A stretch of DNA of 64,000 nt, taken from assembly GCA_029783825.1 (NCBI GenBank), contig JAREIK010011433.1:1-64000 (forward strand), read 5' to 3'. Below are positions 12,147 through 24,683 of the stretch, piece by piece. The stretch's first letter is position 1. Every line of letters starts with the position of its first letter. The notes under the pieces are model-generated. The model was given only the letters and a program-made list of their open reading frames with translations. It was not told the DNA's origin and made no database searches. The position numbers and the translations under genes are program-made. This stretch comes from Sapria himalayana. Its lineage: Eukaryota > Streptophyta > Magnoliopsida > Malpighiales > Rafflesiaceae.

Positions 12147-13526
12147 TCTCTCTCCCGATCTTACATAAATATTGCAAAATTTTTAATTATTGGGGATGGG
12201 GTCCTGCATAAAGGACACATGATACTTTTTAATTATTAAAAATTTTATATTTTATATGGACAAGATAAAAAATTTACATCTTCTTAGATTTTAAAATCCT
12301 CATAATGGAATATATCCATTTTTTTATTTAATAAATAAAAATCATGAGTCGATTATTATAATAAATAAAGTTGGTGATAAAGATGAATTTTTATTTGATA
12401 AATCTCAAATTTTAGCTAGTTCATACATTCTTAGAGTATAGAAAAAATTGTATTGTGAAATATACATATTTATGTTTATGAAGCATATATTTTTTTAAGT
12501 ATATAAAAAAAATATCAAATATTATTGTAATTAACTATTATACTTATTTTTTTTATGAATTATATGATGAGATTGAATTTAATTAACTATTATACTTATT
12601 TTAATAGTTTTATACTTTTAAATTTATTATGTGTCTTTATTATTTTATCATAATAATAAAATTTATCTAATTATATGTTTATATGAATGCTTTTTAAGAA
12701 TTAAATTATTTGTTCTAGAATCAAAAATTTCATAATAAATTTAGTATATATTCAATAGAAGTTATAGCATACTAGTTCTTTGAGCCGAAATAAAAAATCA
12801 AAAGTCATATATATTAAAGTTTATGGAGTTTAAAATACTCATAATGAAGATGCATTGTTTTTTAATTTACAAATAAAGATCCAAAGTTAGTTAGCACTAG
12901 AAGCAAGGTTGATGATCAAGATGAATTTTTATTTAATAAATCTAAAAATTCAAAAAGTTCATACATTATTACTTCTTTGAGAATTTGAAAAATTTTGTGA
13001 AAAATATTATTGTAATGCTAGAGATATATATATATATATATTTATTTATTTATTTATTATTTATTTATTTATTTATTTATTTAATTGGTCTGTGGATAAA
13101 AAAAATGTCAAATTTTGTTGTGGATAACCGTTATATTTATTTTTTTCTATGAATTTTAAGATAAGTTTGTATATACTTAAAATTTATTATGTATTATAGT
13201 ATTTTTATACTTTGAATTTATTTGTGTAATTATTATTTTATTAAAATGATAAAAAGTTATCTAATTATATTTTAAATATTTTTTAATGATTGCAATAATA
13301 TTATTTATTAAGATGAATTTTTATTTGATAAATCTTAAAATATAACAAATACATACATTTTAAAGGATTAGAAAATTGTGTTATAAAGAAATGAATTGTT
13401 ATATTTATGAAACATTTATTTTTTTTATGAGTGGAAAAAAAATTCAAATATTATTGTGGGTAATCGTTATACATTTTCTTTTTTATGAATTTTATGATGA
13501 GTTTTACCCTACTTGACAGTTTATTA

Positions 13527-15509
13527 TAGAGGTGTCAAGTGTGCCAGGTTGGGCCTGCGCCTGCCTAGCTCATTTTTTGGCCGCCCAACCATGCTTCCAT
13601 GTCGAATGTGGCCCCGCACTGCTTCTTCAGGCAAAGCCTAGGCTAGAGGTGTCAAACGTGCCGGGCCGGGCCGGGCCGGCACGTTCTTAAACCGTGCCCG
13701 GGCCCGTGCCGTGCCCGGGTTAAGAACGACCCGTGCCGTGCCTTGGCACGGCACGCCGGCACGGGTCCATCCCGTGCCGGTTCACGCAGGCACGTGTGGC
13801 ACTGGCGGCGTGCCACGTGTGCCGAGGCGTGACGTGAGTCGTGAGTCGTGACTCACGAGTCACGACCGTGTTTGGCAAGGCATGCCCGAGCGGGCCCGGC
13901 ACGACACGACACAGCCTTGCCGTGCCTACGGGCCATGCCGGGCCCGCCTAAATCTAACACGGCACGGTAGCACGACCGTGCTCGTGAAAAACGGGCCGTG
14001 ACGTGCTGGGCCGGCCCGTTTGACACCTCTAGCCTAGGCTCCTAGCACTTCCAATAGGCCCAACAGGTTGAAAACCCATGCCGGGTAGGACCCTTATGGG
14101 CCATATTTTTCCCATACGGGACAATTTTTAAATTTTAATAATTTTTTTAAAAATATTATTATTTTATATTTAATTATTTATGTATTCATTATTTAGAAAA
14201 TTAGAATTAGACGTTTAGACTTTAGTTAACGACTTTATGTTTAGAATTTTTTAAAATTTTATTTTATATTTTAAAATTTATAAATATGTGTATCAGTGAC
14301 ACAGTGTATGTGTTATATGTATTAGACTATTAAACATCACACATCAGTGTAAACGTATTAAATATTTAAATATTAATTAAAAAACATCATAACTTACATA
14401 TAAAAAAATCTAAAACCAATACAAAATAAAAAAATTTAAATATTAAAGTTTTACATTACAAACATCACAAGTTACAATCAAAAATTAAATAAACACAAAT
14501 GACAAAGATAACTACAAAGTAAATAAACATGAATAAATTAAAATCAAATATCAGAATCAAACATACATAATACATAAGTGTCGTAATCCGACATCATCAA
14601 TTATCAAGGGTCTGCTTCATCAATCATTAATCGTCATATCATTATCATCCTCAATATCAATATCACTATCACTATCATGATATGAATCATCATTAGTAAT
14701 TAACTCATCTATTTTTGTAGCAGGCCCGGCATGATCCTAGATGTCCAAGCTTGAATCCTCACAATCCTTCATGATTACTAAATCATTAATAATATCTAGA
14801 CGTAATCTAAAGAGTGAGAGAAGAGCAAGCTTTCAAAGCAAGAGGATGAGAATGAGATGATTTATTTTTTTAAAAATATAAATCACAGAGAGAGGGGGGA
14901 AAGTTTTATAGATTAATAAAAATTCTTTAAAAAAAGAATTTTAAGATTTTTAAAAATTTTTAATAAATAAAACTAGGGCAAAATCCCTTAAGCAGCCGAA
15001 TTCTGCCCTATAGCTGTTGGAGGTAAAATCAAACGACTTAAATTTAAATTTTTTATTTTTTTTAATTTATTTTTTTTACCCTTTAGGTCGGTTAGACCGT
15101 CGAACCAACCCAAATGGCCCATTTCAAAAGCTTCGGCTTCTGGAATAGCCATTGGGGTGGACTCAAAGTTAGTTCGAAAAAGATCGTTGGTCTGATTTCG
15201 GCCCCAACAAAAATTTTGGATACATCGAGCCTCCAGATTATAGTTCGGGTTTGGCCATCGTGCTGGCTGGGTCAGGGCAATTCTCGGCTTGTGCTAAGAA
15301 ACCATACTCATAGGCTTTAGGACTGAGTCGTGCTTGGCCCGGCACGAGGCTCAATTGGCCTCGACATGGCATGGCATGTAGGCATGTCGTGAGCAAGCTC
15401 AGCACAGGCATGAGCACTAGTTATTCCCATGCATTGCCGAGCTAGGCCGGGCTGAATCATGTCATGCCTTATGCCGGGCCGGGCCGGCCAAGCCCATTTG
15501 ACACCATTA
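13527..15509. mobile_element. hAT-like element, about 2.0 kb, host of a nested MITE
   Basis: The ends form an imperfect inverted repeat: TAGAGGTGTCAAGTG at the left and CCCATTTGACACCATTA at the right. Subterminal regions are rich in GGCCCGGC-type words, as in many plant hAT elements. Flanking 8-mers are GTTTATTA (13519-13526) and TTTTATTA (15510-15517), 7/8 matching. Other units of the surrounding tandem array run through this point uninterrupted, which gives an internal empty-site control. The minus strand at about 14600-14760 has an acidic, Ser/Asp-rich stretch that may be the relic of a coding region. No intact transposase. Confidence 0.7.
13644..14031. mobile_element. hAT-family MITE (388 bp) with perfect 8-bp target duplication
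   Basis: Terminal inverted repeats are TAGAGGTGTCAAACG at the left and CGTTTGACACCTCTA at the right. The interior is very GC-rich (CCGTGCCGTGCC and GGCACGG words) and highly self-complementary. The element is flanked on both sides by GCCTAGGC (13636-13643 and 14032-14039). The 8-bp duplication and the terminus type are hallmarks of hAT transposition. It is nested inside the element at 13527-15509 and has no coding capacity. Confidence 0.9.
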
Positions 15510-17100
15510 TTTTATTATTTATTATAATATTTTCATACTTTTGAGTTTATTGTGTCTATATTATTTTTTAAAAATGGTAAAAATTTATATGATTTTATTT
15601 TATATGAATACTTTTTAATGATTACAATATTAATTTTATAATTAAATATTTCATGAAACATTAGTATATATTCAATAATAGTTGTAGTATACTTGCTCTT
15701 TGAGTGCATGGAAAAAAAAAAGTTATAAGTCAGATTTATCAAAGTTCATACAATAAATAAACATCAAGAGTTGATTATTATTTAAAGTGATATAGATGAT
15801 CATATATTTTTTAAAGAATTAAAGAAATTTTGTTATAAAAAATAAGAAATAAAAATTTTTATATAATGATCATATGGTTCTTTCTTTGAGTGGATACAAA
15901 TTAAAAGTCAAATGTTAATATTGATAACCATTATACTTATTTTTTTTTTTTTTATTAATTTTTAATGAATTTAAATTTACATGACGGTTTATTACTTATT
16001 ATAACATTTTTATTTTTTAGTTTATTATGTGTCAGTATTACTTCATTATAATGATAAATATTTATCTGATTTTATTTTATATTATATATATATACTTTAA
16101 GGATTGTAACATTATTGTTGATCAAGATAAAATTTAATTTGATAAATTTTAAAATCCATCAAGTTCATACCATTTAGAAAACTAGATAAATTTTTTTTAT
16201 AAATGGATCAACTTGTATGTTTATAAAGCATATATTTATTTTCTTTGAGTGGTTAAAAAATGGCAAATATTGTTGTGAACAACAACCATTATACTTATTC
16301 TTTTTCATGAACCTTATGCTGAATTTTAATTTACATGATAATTTATTATTTATTATAATATTTTCACATTTGAGTTTATTTTGTGTATGTACTATATTAT
16401 TATACTAGTAAAAATTTACATGATTATATTTTAAATGGATATTATTCAATGATTGTGTTATTTATTTTATAATCAAAAATTTCACAAAAAATTCAGCATT
16501 TATTCAATGACAGTTGTAACATACATGTTCTGTGAATGAATCAATAAATAAAAGTCAAAAGTCAAATTTATCAAAATTCATGAAATTTAAAATTATCATA
16601 ATTAAGATGCATAGATTCCTTATTTTACAAATAAAAATCTGAAGTCGGTAATAATTAGAAGTGAGGTCAATGATTAAGATGAATTTTTATTTCGTGAGTC
16701 TCAAAATCGACTAATTTCATTCATTCTTAAAAGATTGGAGAATTTTTGTTATAAAGACTAGAATTTTTATGTTCATGATCATATATTTCTTTCTTTGAGT
16801 GGATGAAAAATAAAAATTAAATGTTATACTTAGTATTTTCTAAGAATTTTATGGTGAGTATAAATTTACATGACTATTTATTATTTATTATAATATTTTC
16901 GTATTCTAGGTTTATTGTGTTTATACTGTATTAGTGTAGTGATAAAAATTTACTTGATTTTTATTTTATATTTTACAAAGATATTTTTTAAGGATTACAA
17001 TATTTGTTCTACAATCAAAATTTTCATAATAAAATTCCAAATATATTAAATAAAAATTATAAAAATACATTGTCACGTATAAGAGTGAGAATTAAAATTA

Positions 17101-18250
17101 ACAAATTATATTTGGAAAACCACGATGGTGTATTTTTTCAATTCTCTGATCCATTATTTACTAACATCATACTTATAAAAAATATGATGAGCATATGAGC
17201 TTGTACTATATTTACCCAATCTTTTCATTTGGAAAAAACATATATAAAAATATAAAGTTTCGCAGAATAGATTGTTTTTTAATAAAAAATTTCTATAAGT
17301 TTTGAATGATAGTGAAAGTGATGGAGAATATTTTAGAAGTGCAAAATCATGAACCTACATGGAATATTATTTTTCATATATTCGATGTATGAATTAATTA
17401 TTATTTATTATAATTTTTATAAAATTATGATTATAATTAATTTAACTAAAAAATTATATTTTTGTATCGACAACCAATATCAATAGAAATGAAAGAATTT
17501 TTTAGTGAATGGGAATTAATTATTTTATGACTTTATAATCATATAGAGGATGACAAATATTTGTCACGTCAAGAAAATCGTGTATTTGCAAGTTATTAAT
17601 AAATATTGGAAGTTATCAAGTGATGACTTAATTATATAGGATGACTATTGGTAACTTTTGATTGGGAAATGCCTACCTTATTGATATTTCCAAAAGATAT
17701 GATAATTATTTCTTAGTCAATTATAATATGATTCTGATGTTAATTATTTCTATATATTTCTTAGTCAATTAATTCTATTAAATAAAGAAAATCATAATAA
17801 AATTAAACTTACAAAAAAAATTATATAATATTTTAGTTATATTGACAATATAAGTAATTATTTTTTAAATTATTTAGAGATTTAATATTGATACAAAATA
17901 CAAAATTATGATAATAATTACTTATGATATCTAGTGAATGAGCCCCTTCTTGAATAAATTTTGCTTAACAATTTCGAGACTTAATAAAATTGTATTATCA
18001 CAATCAGGCAACTCAACACATTACAATCAAATTGATATTTCCCGATCAAATAAAACATATCAAAATTTATTATTATTTTATTTAGAATAAAATCTAAAAT
18101 AATTCATTTGTCATGGTTTATGGACCTATAAGTGATAAGACTATAGATATCTTCATAAACACCCAGATTATCACATTCTATTTATAAAATGTACATAGTT
18201 GAATTTGGAGAATTTAAGTATTAAAATGATCACATTCTATATATATATAT
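17101..18250. other. AT-rich noncoding DNA, nothing recognised
   Basis: No domain, terminus or repeat landmark found. The mirror copy is at about 57420-58570. Confidence 0.4.
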
Positions 18251-18869
18251 ATTGTTGTGTTATCCCAAACTAAAATAATTCATACTTTATTTGACAAAAC
18301 TAATGAACACACACAAATGACCACACACACACACACACTCTCTCTATATATATATTCACATTTCTTTTTTTTTAATGTATTTTATTTTGTTGTTTATGTA
18401 ATAATGAATTCTCCATATTTTTTTCATCTTTACTTTACCCCTCATTACTCACTTTCTTCTCTTCCATTATACATTGGTTTCATTTCTCTGTCCAACAAGC
18501 CTCCAAAAGGGGAAAATGCATTGTATTTTTCAGTATGCATTTCTCTCAAACACTTTCACATGCACAACCAAAATAAAACACAAAAGCATACATGCATGAA
18601 AATCACTTACCTATGAACCTTTACCCTATCACACACCAAATAAAATAAAATACACGCATGTAGCACAAACCACACATAAATATTTATGTTGTCGTGTTAT
18701 TGCCAACCAAATAATTCAGACATAATTTGACATGACTGATCAAGACAGCCTAAGAAGACCAATTATTTCATGTTAAATAAACATAACTATAATATAAAAT
18801 TGTGTAAAAATTTAAAAAATTATGTGTCCTTTATATATGGCACCATCCCATATTCGTGAGTAATAAATA
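18251..18869. other. CA/CT microsatellite and a block related to 11750-12060
   Basis: There is a short (AC)n(TC)n(AT)n run near 18305-18355. The following block, read on the minus strand, shares GGAGGCTTGTT, an adjacent AT.CATTTTCCC-type tract and GA-rich runs with the plus strand at about 11780-11900. The TTGGGGATGG.G.CC and ATAAAGGACACAT words near 12190-12225 also occur here on the minus strand (about 18825-18850), but in a different order. This suggests shuffled fragments of one repeat family. Confidence 0.45.
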
Positions 18870-20606
18870 GTCTAATGTGCTTCTATTGGAATGTAAATGA
18901 AAATATAATATGTAGAAATTTAAAAATTTAAATATAAAAAAAATATACTGAGAATTGCTACATATACAATATATGCATTTAATGAATACTAGATAACTAT
19001 GAATAATTGAGAAATGTCATATTAAGAAATTAAATTGATGATGTGTCAAAAAAGTTTTGTGACTGACAAAAACCATCGTAATAATAAAATATACAAAGAA
19101 AACAACTAAACATATATAGATATAATAATTCAATTGCTTGTTAAAATTTATATTAACTATTGCATCATCTCATCAACATGAATGTATCTCATTAATAAAG
19201 TATATAAGTAAAAAAAACATGCATAATTCTTATAAAATTGAAAATAAAAAAAATAAATAAATATTTAAAACTTGTCCACATATATACAATATATGTAAGA
19301 AAATCAAAAATATTTTTGAGAGTTTATATTCAATGAGTATTTCATTAATTATATATTATCCAAGAAATAAAAAAAAAATTATGATATGATATTAATATGC
19401 AGGAAAAAATTATGGATGAAATAAAAAAAAAGATAATAATCTTGAATCATCATGAGTATTTCATTTGACAAATGATATGATATTAATATATGAATTTCAT
19501 TAATTATATTATATCCAAATTATTTAAAAAATCATCAAAAATTGAACATATAATTTTTTAATTTTTTAAATAATATGATGATCATTTGACAAATCTAATT
19601 GATATGCATCCATCTTCTTTGAATATTTTAATCTATTTTTTTTTAGTGAATCTCATTTTTTTTTTTAATACCAACTTGTCTATTATAAAATATTCATAAT
19701 AAAAAATTAAGTATGATATTATTACCTTCACATATATATGTTTCTTTATTATAAATATTTTATAATTATTATATCTCCCAATTATTCAATATTATGAATT
19801 ATAAAATATTATTATTCTAAAAATTATCATATAATACTGTTTATTTTGATAAATATTTTATCTTATAACATACACTTTCTACTGTTTATTATTTTTAGTA
19901 TAGTCTTTATTTGTGAATGCTATTATCTTATCATAAAAAATTCATTAAAAAGTATAGACTTGTAATTTATGTTGGGTATCAATGTGTTCTTTTGAATATG
20001 TTCAGTAAATAACTCCTCTAATAATTTTTCACATAACTATCGATGTCCTGTTTTGTACAATTGAGATAGATAAATTCTACTTGCATGGCTTAACTTTATT
20101 ACATACATCTCATTAATCTTAAATTTATATTCTAATCATACGGACTTCTGTGATTTCCCGAAAACTATTGTGCTGACCAACCAATATGTTTTTGTCATCA
20201 TATATCAAACCTTTTCAACGGCCTCCTCTAACTATATATTTCTTATAGCATAATAAATACTCTCTAGTTTAGCCAATGATTACTATTTATTAGAAACAAA
20301 TGTATAATTACAATAATAAAATTAAAGACCATAAAAATACATCTAATAAAAAATGGTACTGCATTGAAACTTACGGTATGTTTTTACATGAATCACCACT
20401 GAAATAGAAGCCATTATCTAGTCTATGTGGAGAGGATTTTCTGGCACTTCAATATTCAGGCACTAGAAAACAAGTAGGAACAATAAATGAGACAATTTCT
20501 GCCTTTTTCCCCAAAGCAAACATTATTCAAAGAGGAATTTATTTTTCAATGTTAATGTTCTACATTCAATATACACCCAAGTATAAAAATAACATTTATA
20601 ATAGAC
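18870..20606 (-). repeat. Diverged dispersed repeat, copy 2 (inverted relative to 9285-10790)
   Basis: The reverse complement is collinear with 9285-10790. The homology stops sharply at ATAGACC (20601-20607), which corresponds to GTCTATT at 9285. Small extra duplications of a TCATTTGACAAATGATATGAT block at about 19440-19580 are absent from copy 1. Confidence 0.8.
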
Positions 20607-21307
20607 CTGAAAAAGTGAAATGATTTTTGAACCATTCACCATAAAAATACATAATTTATAAATTATCAATATGGAAAATAATTATCATAGAAACAGTAGA
20701 ATTTTATAAAAAAATTGACATGTACAACATTTGTTGAATGTTTTTAATACATATTCTACGGGTGGAAAAATGAAAAATTAAAGTTATTAGATATTTTATA
20801 GTAGTGATTCTTTTAAAAAAATCATACATCAAAGTATTTATAATTGTTTTATGTTTGAATTCTTTTAAATATCATGATAAGTAATATTAGTGTATATTTA
20901 TCACACAATTAAAAATCATGATAAGTAATAAAAAATCACACAATTACATGGCACATATCACATGATAATTATCACTATCGAAAACACGCATCACACAATT
21001 ACAAATTAATTTTATTGTGCCATTTTTAAACATGGCATGCCATTTTAACATCCATAATTCGAGCATGTCACCACACATACAAATACTAATTAGATATTAA
21101 ATATTCACACAAAGGAATTTTAAAGCATACAAATACAAATATAACATTTGTAATTGAACATTACATAATATGATATTCACATAAATGATCAATGTTAATA
21201 TATTCATAACAAACAATGAGCTCCTACATGTATATTGATGTGCATACAAAATGTATAGTAGTATGCAAGTACGTAATGCTGTAGATGAATATGCATTGTG
21301 TACTAAG
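20607..21307. other. AT-rich spacer with short direct repeats
   Basis: At about 20870-21000, words of the type ATCATGATAAGTAAT and ATCACACAATTA are repeated two to three times. Nothing else recognised. Confidence 0.4.
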
Positions 21308-23150
21308 TTGTTTTTGACGTACCTATTTAAAACTTGCTCTAGGTATGATAAAAGTCATCATAGGCAACACAATACAATATTAAATCATCCATAAAGATTT
21401 CATCATTTACTCCATCATATTGTTAAAGATACTAAGCATACACTGTTTGGAAGTTATGGTGCATTAAATAGGTTGAAGAACATGCTTTGTTCAACATAGG
21501 TGTCAATGGGACAAGTATATGACATTTAATCTTGGGCCCTCAAGGGTAATCTCAATTTGAAAATAATCTAAATATTCATCAAGAAAGGGAAGGTATGGAG
21601 GTCATGAAATTATTTCAAGTATTTGATCAATGAAAGAGAGAGAAAAAGATTTTTCCTAGTCATCAAATTCGACCCTAGTAGTTAATGTATAACCTCCACC
21701 TTGTTGCTAACTTCATATAAAAAAACATCATCATCCATATTTATTTGAAACTTCACCACTAATATTTTGGTACAACTTATGTAGATTAATCCCTACTTGT
21801 TTATCTGACATTTGGTAAACAATATTATATTTAGGATCCAGAACTTATTTTTACCACATTTTTGTATATGGATTGAGCTTCCTTTTTCATCACTAATTAG
21901 GCTTGCATTATCTTCTAAATATATATGATGGGTGTCAAATAGTTCTTTTGATGATTGCTTTTAAATTTAACATCTACCATCCAATTTCCTTTTTATATTT
22001 CTTCATTATGTTTATCAATGAATTTTTTTGATGACTTAGAGTTAAGAGGATAACACTACTCAAAATTGGCAACACTCCGCTAAACACACATATTTCAATG
22101 AATTTGGTATTAGTTTTAAATTATTCTTCAAAATATCTTCTTATTCTTCCCTTTTTTAGCTTCAACAAAATATTCCATGAAATTTCTTTAAAGAATACTA
22201 GTTTTTTGAATGATACGTTATAAAAATGTATAAAGTTTGAAAATTATATTTAGATGAAGTGATCTTTTCTTCCATAAATTCTTGTAATAATTTGTGAAGT
22301 TCATAAAAATCTAAATGTTAAACTAAGCAAAACAACTTCTTTAGAGTAATCTATAAAACTTGAAATTTTTTTAGGGTTGATGTATAATATGCTGTCGCTG
22401 GTTATTTAACCTAGCATTTGCATTTTGCTCTAGTTTTTGAAAAATTTAGTGGGTTTTTATCCATCAGTTTTCTATAATATTTTTCTATTTGTAATTTAGA
22501 TAAAATAGTATTCTTCCAAATCTTCCTCTTATGGTTGACAAAATTATTTTCAAAAATAGAAAAAAAACAAATCTAGGAGTCAAGTTTCCAAATGTGTCAT
22601 GCATGACCCAATCATGGCAATTGGATTGGCCATAACAAGGTAGGGACTTTCAAAAATAATAGATGAATGGTTCATATTTTTTGTAATGAGCTTCGAGTTA
22701 GAAACCACAAAGTTCATTCAATAATAAATTCCTCCAATATCAACCTTGTTAACTACCACTGGAATCTTCACTAACCAATTTGCCAAAGAAAATTTATTAG
22801 AAGTGGATTTGAGTTCTCCCAACTCAAGTTTCTCTAGGTGTTGGGCAACTAGCTAGTCTAGCAATGCCTTTTGCAAATAAATTCCATTGATGTTAACCTT
22901 GTTTGATAATTCATACCATATTATTTAATGGGGGGCATTGTATTCAATAATAGTATTTAAATACTTTTTCAAAAATTTCTTGTCCACATTCATTTCATTC
23001 CTCACTATGCATGAATATTTAAGGAACTTCATGCATGGTAGCACTTGCTCGATCATGTCATATAACAAAATATTTATTTTAACCTGCTTGAGTAGTTCGA
23101 CTTTCTCCATGGTACTTGTCTCCATTTTCTTCTTAGGTGAGATGTATTGG
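21308..23150 (-). mobile_element. Decayed Ty3/gypsy retrotransposon (gag end, protease, RT core)
   Basis: Read on the minus strand. An open piece at 22925-23125 matches the end of gypsy gag (LLKQVKINILLYDMIEQ, then MKFLKYS and NEMNVDKKF). Lower down, ELGELKSTS, ANWLVKIPVVV and VDIGG, then SPYLVMANPIAMIGSCM, follow the order of the plant gypsy aspartic protease region. Further on are FSLSFIDQILE, LDEYLDYFQIEITLEGP and an FMDD box at 21384-21395, the RT core. Frame breaks and stops throughout show it is dead. No integrase or matching LTR was identified. Confidence 0.7.
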
Positions 23151-23893
23151 AAGGTAAAGGGACCATTTTATTCTCTTTCAACACATTTGTAGTTAGTAAA
23201 TTCCATTAATTTCTTGCAATTTTTCTATCACACAAACTTTTATTTTTAGCCCTAGTTAGTCGTTTTGTTATTGGGGCCTCCAATTGTTTCTCACACCTAA
23301 TGTTATGATGATTTTAATTTCAATGAGAATAAAAGAAATCCTATTAGAGTAATCCACTTTATTGATACTCATTGGGTTAGGTTGTGGTTGAGCATAAAAT
23401 TTAGCATTTTTTTTGTGTCAGAATAAACTATATTATATGTGAGAGAAGTTGTATGTTATCCATCATCAACTCTACTCTATCAAGTCTTTATTGGAGTAGA
23501 TCATTACCATATTCTCTCTCTTCCAAGAAATTTGGTATTATCTTACTTAAATTGATAGTAGTTTACTCTACTAGTGAAATTTGTTCAAAACATGGCCGCT
23601 CTTCCAAGATATTCCTTACTATTTTATCCATCATATGAAAATTTCTTCTAGTTTATGAGCTAGAAGTGAAAGTTGACACATTTACTATTATCCCTATAGA
23701 TTTATTTGATCAAAGTACTTCGGATGGCTTGAATGAATAGGTGGACTCGGGATGCTGTAATTTCTGGAAAACTTATTCTTGTATGAGAAACAAGAAATAA
23801 TTTTGTAGACTAAGGAATTTTATATGATTTACAATCACTAAACCCAAACCAAGAATATGTCTCAGACTACCCCAATAGGGCATAAAGAAAGAT
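23151..23893. other. Probable degraded retrotransposon sequence, unclassified
   Basis: This lies upstream (on the minus strand) of the gypsy gag remnant and may be more gag. No clear motif can be read. Short open stretches on the plus strand (for example 23453-23638) are leucine/serine-rich and not convincing. Confidence 0.35.
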
Positions 23894-24683
23894 TGTTAGA
23901 TATGTCTAGTTTTGGGCAGACTAAAATATGTATTTTTATTTTTGTATGATTTTCTTTTTGATTTGTTTGGTTTATGTGTGTTATTTTGTTTTAATTTTTT
24001 AAATGAGAGTATGTGCTCTCATTTAAAATGTGTGCTTCAAAAAAAAATTAAAACATTCATTTTCTTTTATAAAAATAGATAAAACAAAGGAAATGAGAGA
24101 ATAAACTCATGCCATAACAAAATAAAAAGGGGAAAGTTGTACCCACCACATGGAAAAGTCACGCATAGTGACTATTTATGAAAATGATTTTTCTCCCAAA
24201 AATGGGAATCCATTTCATCTTGGTTTCATTTCAAGAAATTGTGCATGAAATAAAATTTGTCCCATATTATGTCATTTTGAGTGTGTTCGTGAAAAAAGCA
24301 TGAAACAAGAATGTTTACCATTTTTGTGTGAATTGATATGTACATGAAAATAAAATACATCTCATTTGTGCATTAACATCTTTCTATGTGTGCATGGGAG
24401 TGATAAAATGGGAACCAAATCATTTTTGTTTAAACTTCTTCTCATATGAATCTCTAAGTCTCTATAATATTTAGAGGTGTAATTACTCTCTTATTCTTCT
24501 ATTTATGAGGGTTGTTGAATTTGTGCGGTATTTGTGTCAACTTCTTGTGAGATTCATGTAATATTTGTGAGTAATTTATATAATGTTCGAGAAATAAAGA
24601 TTGTTCATTTTGGTTATATAATATACTCATGTTGTGTTCGTATTATGCTCATGTTGTATTCATGATATACTCATACTTTAACA
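23894..24683 (+). mobile_element. LTR-like sequence, about 790 bp
   Basis: Bounded by TGTTA at 23894 and TAACA ending at 24683, which form the 5'-TG...CA-3' inverted tip of an LTR. Inside are a TATA-like TCTATAATAT at 24461-24470 and, near the 3' end, an AATAAA signal at 24593-24598, in the U3-R-U5 order expected on the plus strand. Flanking pentamers (AAGAT and GTATT) do not match. It is therefore not a clean solo LTR, and it may be one end of a broken element oriented opposite to the gypsy remnant. The mirror copy is at 51016-51804. Confidence 0.5.

Larger units (their letters stand above)
12300..17100 (+). repeat. Diverged AT-rich tandem array (units about 0.4-0.8 kb)
   Basis: The same ordered landmarks recur several times: TTCTTTGAGTGGAT, then GTCAAAT.TT, ACCATTATACTTATTTTT, GAATTTTATGATGA, CATGA..GTTTATTA, TTTATTATAATATTTTC, GAGTTTATT.TGT, AAGATGAATTTTTATTT and a GATAAAT..CAAAAT block. 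Starts of repeated TTATACTTATT blocks are near 12537, 13128, 15931, 16290 and 16825. Units vary in length and some blocks are missing, as in an old array. The array is interrupted by the hAT element at 13527-15509. No coding sequence seen. Confidence 0.7.

Noticed and set aside
13023..13085. CRISPR-like or regular array impression from repeated TTTA
   Set aside because: A simple tetranucleotide microsatellite in plant DNA.
13720..13902. 60-codon GC-rich frame (also 61765-61947)
   Set aside because: Falls wholly inside the MITE hairpin. The composition is an artefact of repeated GGCACGG words.
15114..15320. 68-codon frame near the end of the hAT-like element (also 60347-60553)
   Set aside because: Subterminal repeat composition with no similarity recognised. 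Not supported as a gene.
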